12,136 nucleotides of DNA from Pseudanabaenaceae cyanobacterium MP8IB2.15. GTDB taxonomy: Bacteria; Cyanobacteriota; Cyanobacteriia; Pseudanabaenales; Pseudanabaenaceae. The translations under genes were made by a program, and so were the position numbers. Under the pieces are notes generated by a model. The model made no database searches. It saw only the letters and a program-made list of their open reading frames with translations, and was not told the origin of the DNA. The stretch is from contig JARCMB010000077.1 of the NCBI GenBank assembly GCA_030248825.1, positions 1 to 12,136 on the forward strand, read 5' to 3'. Of the stretch, positions 1 to 6,956 are shown piece after piece. How positions within the stretch are numbered: position 1 is the stretch's first letter; each line of letters opens with the position of its first letter.

Positions 1-565
1 ATGAACGGATTTCTTGTCGATCGAATAAGTTAGCAAAATGATAGAAAGTCGCGACAATAAGCTGCTTTTCGGCGAGAGACTCTGAATGTTTGGGAAGTTG
101 TTTGAGATGCTTCTCCATCACATAATTCGTGAACATCTCACCTCGACAACAAACTTGCTGCTGTTTGACGATCGAAAATCCACGACTCTTAAAAAATGCT
201 TTGGCTGTAATACTTGACTCAGTTCGCAGATGGGCGATTCCCAACTCAAGGGCTTTGGCTTCGATCGCCCGATAAATCCGAGTTCCAACCCCACAACGTT
301 GATAGTCTTTGTGACAGTAAAAGCAATCGATCCGACCATCCGATTCCAGTTCGCCAAAACCGATAATCTCGCCTTTATCCTCGGCAATGTAGGTATGTCG
401 ATCGCCACAAGCTTCTGCCCAATTTCTAAAATAGATATGATCGGGAGCCCAAGCTCGAACTCGATCGATCGAGTAATCACGAATATTAACTTCACGCACA
501 GTGTCGTGAAATAACTGCGCTATGCGATCGGCATCTTGCGTTTGAAACAATCGAATTTTTATCAC
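1..565 (-). CDS. GNAT-family N-acetyltransferase, partial, with a C-terminal extension resembling the TrhO/rhodanese N-terminus
   Basis: The frame opens with GTG at 565, preceded by the purine-rich GGTGGGAAC, and stays open for 188 codons to the window edge, so the 3' end is missing. Residues 1-153 read as a GNAT acetyltransferase, which moves an acetyl group from acetyl-CoA to an amine. The acetyl-CoA-binding motif QRCGVG is at residues 89-94, a GELESDGRIDCFY strand precedes it, and the late 'AKAFFKSRGF' motif is at 121-130. The substrate cannot be told. GNAT proteins of this type usually end near residue 153 (NYVMEKHL). Here the frame continues, and residues 168-181 (QLIVATFYHFANLF) resemble the first strand of TrhO, a rhodanese-domain tRNA U34 hydroxylase. 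The resemblance is from memory and covers only about 15 residues. An in-frame ATG at 118-116 could also start a separate product. The gene lies 19 bp after the MoxR gene, probably in the same operon. Confidence 0.8.
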   Translation of the reverse strand, partial: MIKIRLFQTQDADRIAQLFHDTVREVNIRDYSIDRVRAWAPDHIYFRNWAEACGDRHTYIAEDKGEIIGFGELESDGRIDCFYCHKDYQRCGVGTRIYRAIEAKALELGIAHLRTESSITAKAFFKSRGFSIVKQQQVCCRGEMFTNYVMEKHLKQLPKHSESLAEKQLIVATFYHFANLFDRQEIRS

Positions 566-584
566 AGTTCCCACCGAGCAAAGT

Positions 585-1526
585 CTAAGGCACAGGTACG
601 GTATCGAGCAGGCGTTGGATAATCCCTTTAGTCGATCGTCTACCCGCAGGAATGATCCGATGCCCCAACACATAGGGAGCGAGAAACTTGACATCATCGG
701 GAATCACATAGTCAGATTTACGATCGAGATCGAGCATGAGCTTGAGAAAGGCATAGCTCTGAGCGGCTTTTTGCAAGGCTACAGTACCTCTAGGACTCGC
801 TCCTAGAGTGATTTCGCTATCTTCGCGGGTTGCCCGTACCAAATTCACTATGTACTGACTTGTCCGATCGTTAACGGGAATTTGGCTACAAGTTTGGCGG
901 AGGCTCAGCACTTCATCGGGGGTGATGCATGGCTCTAGGGGGCTAGAGGAACCTGTCTTACCCGCTTGCATTCTCTGCAACATCTGGATTTCTTCAGATG
1001 CGCTGGGATAGCCGAGGCTAAAAGCCAAAGCGAATCGATCGAGTTGAGCTTCAGGTAAAGGAAATGTGCCTTGATATTCGATCGGGTTTTGGGTGGCGAT
1101 CGCAAAAAATGGCGTGGGGACTTGACGCGAAACGCCATCGACCGTAACTTGAGCTTCTTCCATCACCTCTAGCAAAGCCGATTGGGTGCGGGGTGTCGCC
1201 CGATTAATTTCATCTGCCAGCAGAATATGAGCAAAAACTGGCCCAGGCAAAAACTGAAATTCACCCTTCTGTGGATTCCAAATATTTGTTCCTGTAATAT
1301 CTGTCGGTAGAAGATCTGGTGTACATTGAACGCGCTGAAATTTGCCGTCGATCGATTTTGCCAGAGACTTAGCTAACAAGGTTTTGCCCACACCTGGCAC
1401 ATCTTCTAGCAGGGCATGTCCCCCTGACAGCATGGCGACTAGAACTAGCTGAATTGCCTCATCTTTCCCCACGATCGCTTTACCCAGATTGTCTACTAGC
1501 TGCCGAATCTTTTGTCGATCGTCCAT
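585..1526 (-). CDS. MoxR-family AAA+ ATPase
   Basis: This 313-residue protein is a complete MoxR-type AAA+ ATPase. These are chaperone-like ATPases thought to help assemble or activate partner complexes, often ones with VWA-domain proteins. Visible motifs are Walker A (DVPGVGKT, residues 42-49), Walker B (ILLADE, 101-106), sensor 1 (ATQNP, 144-148), the LDRF arginine finger (R164) and sensor 2 (GASPRG, 242-247). The C-terminal lid holds the family's typical 'D-hydrophobic-LAPYVLGHRI' segment (about 277-291). The length is usual. The ATG start has a good ribosome-binding site (GTGAGGA). It sits 27 bp after ribF and 19 bp before the GNAT gene on the same strand, so co-transcription is likely. 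No VWA or DUF58 partner, the common MoxR neighbour, is visible here, so the client is unknown. Confidence 0.93.
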   Translation of the reverse strand: MDDRQKIRQLVDNLGKAIVGKDEAIQLVLVAMLSGGHALLEDVPGVGKTLLAKSLAKSIDGKFQRVQCTPDLLPTDITGTNIWNPQKGEFQFLPGPVFAHILLADEINRATPRTQSALLEVMEEAQVTVDGVSRQVPTPFFAIATQNPIEYQGTFPLPEAQLDRFALAFSLGYPSASEEIQMLQRMQAGKTGSSSPLEPCITPDEVLSLRQTCSQIPVNDRTSQYIVNLVRATREDSEITLGASPRGTVALQKAAQSYAFLKLMLDLDRKSDYVIPDDVKFLAPYVLGHRIIPAGRRSTKGIIQRLLDTVPVP

Positions 1527-1553
1527 AAAATCCTCACGTTTAGTCGCTAATGT

Positions 1554-2456
1554 CTAGTTTAGGTTTAAAGTCGCGGCACAATCTATCTGGATCTGTTGTT
1601 TTAACCGATCTAAATCTGCAAATTTTTGCTCTGGGCGGATAAATTTGAGCAAATCGACCGCGATCTCCTTGCCATAAAGATCGCCATGCCAATTTAACAG
1701 ATGCACTTCTACTGTGCGTTGCTGCCCACCAGTTACAGTTGGTCGCACCCCAATATTCATTACACCGAGTAAAGGCTCAGGATCGATCCCCAGAACCTTG
1801 ACCGCATAAACGCCATCTCTCGGTAAAAATTTCTGGACATGTAATTGCAGATTCGCGGTCGGGAAGCCCAACTCTCGCCCGATCTGATTACCCGTCACGA
1901 CTTTCCCCGCCAGTCTGTACGGATAGCCGAGCAAAGTGTTAGCTAGTTCGACTTCTCCTTGGGATAAAGCCTCACGAATCGCGGAGCTACTGATTCTGAG
2001 ATCGCGATCTGGCATGAGTTGTTCTGGCACGATGCAGATTCGATCGCCCCACACCCGTTGCAAATCTTCTACCGATCCCAGTCGTTGACGACCAAACCGA
2101 AAGTCAAACCCAACGCTAATAAATTTGGCTTGGAGCTGTTCGATCAAAATCTGCTGCATAAACTCTGCTGCCGTCAAATTTGCCAGTGTTGCCGCAAAAG
2201 GTAACAAGACTAGTTGCTTGACTCCCATCTGGGCAAGTCGATCGATTTTCTCTGCCTCAGGTGTGAGTAGCAATCTGGCAGTCTGGCTAAAAAACTCTTG
2301 TGGATGCGGATCGAAAGTGACAACAGTAGGCACAAGATCCGAACCAGCTAACACAGGTTGGATCACACACTGATGCCCTCGATGCACTCCGTCAAAATTG
2401 CCCAGAGCGATCGCGGTTGGCGGAATAAGTTGGGAACAAGTTGAAGTAACTAACAC
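1554..2456 (-). CDS. ribF: Bifunctional riboflavin kinase / FMN adenylyltransferase (FAD synthetase)
   Basis: This cytoplasmic enzyme converts riboflavin to FMN and then FMN to FAD, using ATP at each step. The 300-residue length is normal. The N-terminal adenylyltransferase domain shows GNFDGVHRGH (residues 19-28), the nucleotidyltransferase HxGH-like site, and ISSSAIREAL (155-164). The C-terminal flavokinase domain shows GRELGFPTANL (193-203), PRDGVY (212-217), NIGVRPTV (234-241) and TVEVHLL (248-254), which holds the likely catalytic glutamate E250. The start is GTG at 2456. An in-frame TAA lies two codons upstream and no other good start precedes the GNFDG motif, so GTG is effectively forced. 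No clear Shine-Dalgarno is seen, and I see no FMN riboswitch in the short leader. It is probably the first gene of the ribF-moxR-GNAT run and is divergent from pyk. Confidence 0.95.
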   Translation of the reverse strand: MLVTSTCSQLIPPTAIALGNFDGVHRGHQCVIQPVLAGSDLVPTVVTFDPHPQEFFSQTARLLLTPEAEKIDRLAQMGVKQLVLLPFAATLANLTAAEFMQQILIEQLQAKFISVGFDFRFGRQRLGSVEDLQRVWGDRICIVPEQLMPDRDLRISSSAIREALSQGEVELANTLLGYPYRLAGKVVTGNQIGRELGFPTANLQLHVQKFLPRDGVYAVKVLGIDPEPLLGVMNIGVRPTVTGGQQRTVEVHLLNWHGDLYGKEIAVDLLKFIRPEQKFADLDRLKQQIQIDCAATLNLN

Positions 2457-2479
2457 GCTTTACATTTTGACACATTCGG

Positions 2480-2515
2480 TATAAATTCGCTCAAACGGGC
2501 ATTTGAGTATAAATT
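2480..2515. repeat. Palindrome framed by direct repeats in the ribF-pyk divergent spacer
   Basis: CTCAAA (2490-2495) and TTTGAG (2502-2507) form a perfect 6-bp inverted repeat around CGGGCA. The 8-mer TATAAATT flanks it on both sides, at 2480-2487 and 2508-2515, 28 bp apart. Read on the minus strand, TTATAC (2484-2479) and TATACT (2511-2506) resemble -10 boxes for ribF. TACAAT (2518-2523) is a possible -10 for pyk. The arrangement suits a regulator site between divergent promoters, but short AT-rich repeats arise by chance and no regulator is identified. The rest of the 181-bp spacer shows nothing clear. Confidence 0.35.
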
Positions 2516-2637
2516 AGTACAATTCTTGCTATCGTATGTGTAAGCCAGTATGCAATAACTTCGATCCAGTCTTGACTATTCGTTGCTATTTGTTCCGCTA
2601 AATAATTGGTCATTGATTAACTTTCGCTGATTAAACA

Positions 2638-4401
2638 ATGTCATTCAGACAATCTTTTCGCCGCACTAAAATTGTTGCTACCATTGGTCCCGCTACCAGC
2701 AGTCCAGAGATAATTCGAGAATTGATCGAAGCTGGGGCAACCACTCTAAGGTTGAATTTTTCTCACGGGACTCATACCGACCATCATCGCAATATCTGCA
2801 CCATTCGTCAGGTTTCGGTCGAACTAAACCAGCCTGTGGCGATTCTGCAAGATCTACAGGGGCCGAAAATCAGACTAGGACGGTTTGCGTGTGGTCCAAT
2901 CATGCTCAACAAAGGCGATCGATTCACCTTGACCAGTCGGAATGTTGAGTGTACCAACGAAATTAGCTCGATTAGTTACGATAGCCTTGCCGATGAAGTG
3001 CCACTTGGGTCAGTAATCATGCTCGATGATGGCAAAGTCGAAATGAAGGTGGAAGCGATCGATCGAACTAAAGGTGATCTCTACTGTAGTGTTGTGATCC
3101 CTGGCGTATTGTCTGACTGCAAAGGCGTTAACTTTCCCAACGTGCACCTGTCAGTCAAAGCTTTAACCGATAAAGACAAAGAAGATCTACGATTTGGACT
3201 GTCAGAGGGCGTAGATTGGGTAGCCCTGAGTTTTGTCTGCAATCCCGAAGATATTCTCGAAGTCAAGGATTTAATTGCGGCGGCTGGCAAGCACGTTGGC
3301 GTAATTGCCAAGATCGAGAAACATGAAGCAATCGCGCGGATGGATGAAATTCTGGCGGTCTGCGATGGTGTGATGGTAGCTCGTGGTGATCTGGGAGTCG
3401 AAGTCCCTGCCGAAGATGTGCCATTGCTGCAAAAGAAATTAATTAAAACGGCGAACCAACTTGGCATTCCTGTAATTACAGCTACCCAAATGCTCGAAAG
3501 TATGGTCAATAGCCCCCGTCCCAGCCGTGCCGAGATCTCAGACGTTGCCAACGCAATTATTGACGGCACCGATGCCGTGATGCTCTCGAACGAAACCGCA
3601 GTGGGGAAATTCCCGATTAAAGCCGTAGAGACGATGGCAAGAATCGCCTGTCGGATTGAAGCCGAAAGCATTACCCACCCAGTTGAAAGTAGAGGCAAGC
3701 AAGTCTCTAACGCGATCAGTCAGGCTGTCAGTCGGATCGCCACTCAACTCGAAGCGGCGGCAATTCTGACGTTGACCAAAACTGGTGCCACAGCCCGTAA
3801 TGTCAGCAAGTTCCGCCCACCAGTGCCAATTCTCGCGATCACATCTCAAGTTGATGTCGCCCGCCAGTTGCAACTAGTCTGGGGGGTGCATCCGTTGACG
3901 GTTCTATCTTTACCGACCTCAAGGCAGAACTTTGAAGCCGCCTTAAATCTCGCCCAAGAGCAAAATATCGTCAAAGCTGGCGATTTAGTGGTGATGACTG
4001 CTGGAACATTGCCTGGGGTAGCAGGTTCGACCGATTTGATCAAAGTTGAGTTTGTCTCATCCGTTGTTGGTCGAGGTTTGGGGGTCGGTCAAGGTGTTGC
4101 TACTGGTAGAGCCAGAGTGGCGCATCGCTACCTTGATGTCAAAGATTTTCATCCAGGCGAAATTCTCGTGGTCAAACATACTGATGTCGATTTTATCGAT
4201 ATTATTCGCAAAGCCTCGGCAGTTGTCACCGAAGATCCCAGCTTAGAGTCGCACACTGTGGTGATTGGTAGAAGGTTGGGGATCCCCGTGATTATCGGCG
4301 TTAAAAATGCAACTAGTAATATCCGTGATGGCGAACCCTTAACCGTGGACTTCCAAAAAGGGCATGTCTCTTCTGGCTCACCTTTGGAGGATGTGGGATA
4401 G
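2638..4401 (+). CDS. pyk: Pyruvate kinase, long form with C-terminal PEP-utiliser-type domain
   Basis: The enzyme makes pyruvate and ATP from phosphoenolpyruvate and ADP, the last step of glycolysis. At 587 residues it is about 110 longer than the basic pyruvate kinase. The N-terminus has RRTKIVATIGPAT (8-20) and RLNFSHG (38-44). The catalytic barrel has QDLQGPKIRLG (71-81), AKIEKHE with catalytic K225 and metal-binding E227, ARGDLGVE (248-255) and TATQMLESM (281-289). The B domain lies at about 83-175. The allosteric C domain follows to about 472. The last 110 residues form a PEP-utiliser mobile-domain fold with SHTVVIGRRLGIPVIIG (538-554). This keeps the histidine (H539) but replaces the usual GGxTSHAA lead-in with DPSLESHT. 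Cyanobacteria often carry two pyruvate kinases, one with this extra domain, and this is that type. The ATG start lacks a strong ribosome-binding site. The phosphatase gene follows after 19 bp. Confidence 0.96.
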   Translation: MSFRQSFRRTKIVATIGPATSSPEIIRELIEAGATTLRLNFSHGTHTDHHRNICTIRQVSVELNQPVAILQDLQGPKIRLGRFACGPIMLNKGDRFTLTSRNVECTNEISSISYDSLADEVPLGSVIMLDDGKVEMKVEAIDRTKGDLYCSVVIPGVLSDCKGVNFPNVHLSVKALTDKDKEDLRFGLSEGVDWVALSFVCNPEDILEVKDLIAAAGKHVGVIAKIEKHEAIARMDEILAVCDGVMVARGDLGVEVPAEDVPLLQKKLIKTANQLGIPVITATQMLESMVNSPRPSRAEISDVANAIIDGTDAVMLSNETAVGKFPIKAVETMARIACRIEAESITHPVESRGKQVSNAISQAVSRIATQLEAAAILTLTKTGATARNVSKFRPPVPILAITSQVDVARQLQLVWGVHPLTVLSLPTSRQNFEAALNLAQEQNIVKAGDLVVMTAGTLPGVAGSTDLIKVEFVSSVVGRGLGVGQGVATGRARVAHRYLDVKDFHPGEILVVKHTDVDFIDIIRKASAVVTEDPSLESHTVVIGRRLGIPVIIGVKNATSNIRDGEPLTVDFQKGHVSSGSPLEDVG

Positions 4402-4420
4402 GGAGAAGCTATAAAAAACT

Positions 4421-4888
4421 ATGAAAAAACTACTGTTTGTTTGCTTGGGGAATATTTGTCGATCGCCTTCTGCCGAGAACATCATGAATCATTTGATCGA
4501 AACCCGTGGTTTAGTCGATCGAATCTCTTGCGACTCAGCAGGTACAGCAGGTTATCACGTCGGCGCAGATCCAGATCGGCGGATGTCGGCGGCAGCATTC
4601 AAGCGCGGCATTGTGCTCAAAGGCTCAGCCCGCAAGTTTATCAAGGCTGATTTAGAAGAATTCGACTTGATTTTGGCGATGGATCGATCGAATTATCAAG
4701 ATATTTTGGCGCTTGATTCCAGTCATAAATTTGCCCACAAAGTCAAAATGATGTGCGATTATGCCCGCGATCATCCCGACAAAGAAGTCCCCGATCCTTA
4801 CTATGGCGGCCCAGATGGCTTTAACTACGCGATCGATCTGCTATTTGATGCCTGCGAAGGTTTATTGGAGATCGAATCCCTAAACTAG
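4421..4888 (+). CDS. Low-molecular-weight protein tyrosine phosphatase
   Basis: A 155-residue cytoplasmic phosphatase that removes phosphate from tyrosine residues. The P-loop CLGNICRS sits at residues 8-15, fitting the C-x5-R-S signature: C8 is the nucleophile and R14 binds phosphate. The general-acid aspartate is D125 in VPDPYYGG (123-130). The 'DSAGTAGYHVG' segment (38-48) and AMDRSN (86-91) are also family hallmarks. The length is usual. The gene starts 19 bp after pyk on the same strand with no terminator between, so the two are probably co-transcribed. The only Shine-Dalgarno-like stretch (GGGAGAAG) is rather far from the ATG. The last 9 bp overlap the end of the opposing Uma2 gene. Bacterial members often act on exopolysaccharide tyrosine kinases. 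No such kinase is visible here, so the target is unknown. Confidence 0.94.
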   Translation: MKKLLFVCLGNICRSPSAENIMNHLIETRGLVDRISCDSAGTAGYHVGADPDRRMSAAAFKRGIVLKGSARKFIKADLEEFDLILAMDRSNYQDILALDSSHKFAHKVKMMCDYARDHPDKEVPDPYYGGPDGFNYAIDLLFDACEGLLEIESLN

Positions 4889-5524
4889 ACCAGCTTGAAA
4901 AACTCGATCGGCGGTTAATTCCAGATGGGGAAAAGCGATCGAAACTAGCTGCTGACTACCTCGAAACAATTGCATTTGATATTCTCGATCGACCAGCGTA
5001 CAAATCGTAATCGTGGGTTGTTTGGGGTAATCGATATATCTGCGTCCACCTAATCCTAGGTAATCGACAATCCAATATTCGGGAATACCCAGTTGTTCGT
5101 ATTCGCCCAGCTTTGTGAGGTAATCATCTTGCCAGTTCGTACTGACGACTTCGACCGCTAAGTGTACCGACTCGCCACGCATAATCGTCGATCGTTTCTG
5201 CCAGAGCGGTTCTGTGGTTAATGCTTCGATATTCAGGACGGTGATATCAGGATTGAATCCAGATTTACGATCGCTCAGTTTTTTAATAATGCACTGGCGC
5301 GGAATTGTGAGCGGCAAAGTTTGCTGCCTGATCTGAAATGAAAATTCGATCGCCAAAAAACCACTGACTTGTTCATGTGTCCCTGTTGGCTGCATTGCTC
5401 GAATTACTCCGTCTCTGAGTTCATAGCGACCACCACTGTCGGGATACCATTCAAAAAACCGATCGAGCGTAATTAGCTCGGTTTCGATGTCGTTTTCAAT
5501 TCGATCTTGAGTTTGGATCATCAT
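4880..5524 (-). CDS. Uma2-family (DUF820) protein, PD-(D/E)XK nuclease-like fold
   Basis: The 214-residue protein has the layout of the Uma2 family, which is greatly expanded in cyanobacteria. It has an N-terminal LITLDRFFEWY helix (17-27), YELRDGVIRAM (34-44), the hydrophobic PDITV (92-96), LAVEVVS (122-128), an YLTKLGEYEQLGIPEYWIVD helix-strand (135-154) and a C-terminal AFPHLELTADRVF (197-209). By family knowledge, E35, D93, E125 and K138 are the PD-(D/E)XK-like active-site positions, and all are present. A role as restriction-like endonuclease is inferred from fold only, and no cellular function is established. The start could be either of the first two ATG codons (5524 or 5521). It stands alone on this strand, overlapping the phosphatase gene tail to tail and divergent from aar. 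Confidence 0.88.
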   Translation of the reverse strand: MMIQTQDRIENDIETELITLDRFFEWYPDSGGRYELRDGVIRAMQPTGTHEQVSGFLAIEFSFQIRQQTLPLTIPRQCIIKKLSDRKSGFNPDITVLNIEALTTEPLWQKRSTIMRGESVHLAVEVVSTNWQDDYLTKLGEYEQLGIPEYWIVDYLGLGGRRYIDYPKQPTITICTLVDREYQMQLFRGSQQLVSIAFPHLELTADRVFQAGLV

Positions 5525-5630
5525 GGATTTTCGATCGAGGCTGCAAAATTATTTCATGCCGTTAATGCTAACAAATCACGGGTCGAGCAAGAATAGGAAC
5601 TCAATATTCATCGATCGAGTCAATAAGTTA

Positions 5631-5672
5631 TGTAAGATTTTGCTAATAGGCGTGTAAGATTTTGCTTATAGG
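5631..5672 (+). repeat. Two tandem 20-bp repeats upstream of aar
   Basis: Two copies of a 20-mer beginning TGTAAGATTTTGC and ending ATAGG lie at 5631-5650 and 5653-5672, separated by CG. They match at 19 of 20 positions; the single difference is CTAATAGG versus CTTATAGG. The period is 22 bp, close to two helical turns, so both copies would face the same side of the DNA. They end 27 bp before the aar ATG, in the natural place for a regulator's paired binding sites. No regulator is identified. Confidence 0.6.
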
Positions 5673-5689
5673 TTTACATTTTTTATTAT
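5662..5689 (+). promoter_or_regulatory. Possible aar promoter
   Basis: TTGCTT (5662-5667), inside the second upstream repeat, and TATTAT (5684-5689) are 16 bp apart and could act as -35 and -10 boxes. Only the -10 is close to consensus. If used, transcription would start within a few bases of the ATG, which would fit the lack of a Shine-Dalgarno sequence before aar. The call is tentative because the region is AT-rich. Confidence 0.25.
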
Positions 5690-5699
5690 TTAAGACTTA

Positions 5700-6719
5700 A
5701 TGTTTGGTTTGATCGGACATCTGACCAGTCTGGCTCATGCACAGGCTGTTGCTAGGGATCTCGGCTACGAAGAATATGCTGACCAAGGATTAGAGTTTTG
5801 GTGTATGGCTCCACCTCAGATTGTGGATGACATCACCGTTACTAGCATTACAGGTCAAACCATTCAGGGGAAGTATGTCGAGTCTTGTTTTTTGCCTGAA
5901 ATGCTGGCAGCCAAGAAATTCAAAGCTGCCACCCGTAAAATTGTTAATGCTATGGTACATGCCCAAAAAAACGGCATCGATATCACGGCTTTGGGCGGCT
6001 TCTCATCGATTATTTTCGAGACCTTTAACCTCGCCCAAATCCGCCAAGTTCGCAATATTCAACTTGAGATCGAGCGATTCACCACAGGTAATACCCATAC
6101 CGCTTATATTATCTGTCGGCAAATTGAAGAGGCGACTCGTAAATTTGGGATTGATTTATCTAAGTCTACAGTCGCAGTATGTGGGGCTACTGGCGATATT
6201 GGTAGTGCTGTTTGTCGCTGGCTAGACAAACGCTCTGATGTCCAAGATTTAATTTTGGTGGCGCGAAACCAAGAACGTCTGCAAGATCTCCAAGCTCAAC
6301 TGGGGCGAGGCAAAATTATGGATATTGACTCGGCTCTGCCACTGGCAGATGTTGTGGTGTGGGTAGCAAGTATGGCAAAGGGTATGGAAATCGATCCATC
6401 TGTGCTGAAACGCCCCTGTGTGTTGATCGATGGCGGTTATCCCAAAAACATGGCGACGATGATTCAACAGCCAGATGTGCATGTGATTAACGGCGGTATC
6501 GTCGAACATAGTCTCGACATCGACTGGAAGATTATGAAAATTGTGAATATGAGCGCGCCTGCTCGTCAGTTATTTGCCTGCTTTGCAGAGTCGATGCTGT
6601 TGGAGTTTGAAGGCTGGCATACCAATTTTTCTTGGGGACGTAACCAGATTACAGTCGAAAACATGGAAAAAATTGGACTTGTTTCGATCAAACATGGCTT
6701 TCGGCCTCTGATTGCCTAG
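5700..6719 (+). CDS. aar: Long-chain acyl-[acyl-carrier-protein] reductase
   Basis: AAR reduces fatty acyl-ACP (or acyl-CoA) to fatty aldehyde with NADPH, the first step of cyanobacterial alkane synthesis. The aldehyde is then taken by the deformylating oxygenase ADO. The 339-residue length and the MFGLIGHLTSL start match the family exactly, so the ATG is secure. The substrate-binding N-terminal half includes YVESCFLPEML (59-69) and ITALGGFSSI (95-104). The Rossmann-type NADPH site is VAVCGATGDIGSAVCRWL (158-175). C294 in FACFAESML corresponds to the catalytic nucleophile known from the family. GGYPKN, GGIVEHSLDI and the end NFSWGRNQI...KHGFRPL are also typical. ado normally lies immediately upstream; here a Uma2 gene is there instead, on the other strand. 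The following gene is not accA, another frequent neighbour. Confidence 0.97.
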   Translation: MFGLIGHLTSLAHAQAVARDLGYEEYADQGLEFWCMAPPQIVDDITVTSITGQTIQGKYVESCFLPEMLAAKKFKAATRKIVNAMVHAQKNGIDITALGGFSSIIFETFNLAQIRQVRNIQLEIERFTTGNTHTAYIICRQIEEATRKFGIDLSKSTVAVCGATGDIGSAVCRWLDKRSDVQDLILVARNQERLQDLQAQLGRGKIMDIDSALPLADVVVWVASMAKGMEIDPSVLKRPCVLIDGGYPKNMATMIQQPDVHVINGGIVEHSLDIDWKIMKIVNMSAPARQLFACFAESMLLEFEGWHTNFSWGRNQITVENMEKIGLVSIKHGFRPLIA

Positions 6720-6783
6720 ATCGAAAAATTGCTTAAAAGGACTTTACTCACAACTTCAAACCCAAACATCATAAAATAACTTT

Positions 6784-6812
6784 TTGACACTCTTCCCTCA
6801 AAGCTATACGAT
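6784..6812 (+). promoter_or_regulatory. Sigma70-type promoter for the coiled-coil protein gene
   Basis: TTGACA (6784-6789) is a perfect -35 box. Exactly 17 bp later comes TACGAT (6807-6812), a 4-of-6 match to the -10 consensus. Transcription would start near 6819, about 90 bp before the first possible ATG (6909) and about 138 bp before the preferred ATG (6957). The spacing and perfect -35 make it the best promoter candidate in the window. Confidence 0.5.
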
Positions 6813-6819
6813 GCTTTGA
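6798..6819. repeat. Inverted repeat enclosing the -10 box; weak hairpin after aar
   Basis: TCAAAGC (6798-6804) and GCTTTGA (6813-6819) are perfect 7-bp arms around the 8-base loop TATACGAT, which holds the -10 element. As DNA this could be an operator. As RNA it could be a weak aar terminator, but only four Ts follow (TGGTTTTG). A second small inverted repeat, AATTAG/CTAATT, lies at 6833-6848. The remainder of this 189-bp aar-downstream gap shows nothing else. Confidence 0.4.
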
Positions 6820-6956
6820 TGGTTTTGTGCTTAATTAGTTAGCTAATTCGGCTTAAGGCTTTTGCTCAATCACCGTAATACCTATGGCACAAGGTAGATC
6901 CGCAAAATATGCTAACTGATAACATATCGATCGAATCACAATTTAGACAGGACGGT

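Noticed and set aside
118..514. Open frames on both strands over the GNAT gene (minus 118-495; plus 230-514)
   Set aside because: Neither resembles any protein family, and both overlap the GTG-started GNAT frame, which has clear acetyl-CoA-binding motifs.
2467..2485. TTGACA followed by TATAAA in the ribF-pyk spacer
   Set aside because: Only 7 bp separate the boxes, far too short for a sigma70 promoter. No good -10 lies 16-18 bp downstream of this TTGACA.
3081..3698. A 205-codon open frame on the minus strand inside pyk
   Set aside because: It is fully opposite conserved pyruvate kinase codons, has low-complexity S/T/I-rich composition, and has no recognisable motif.
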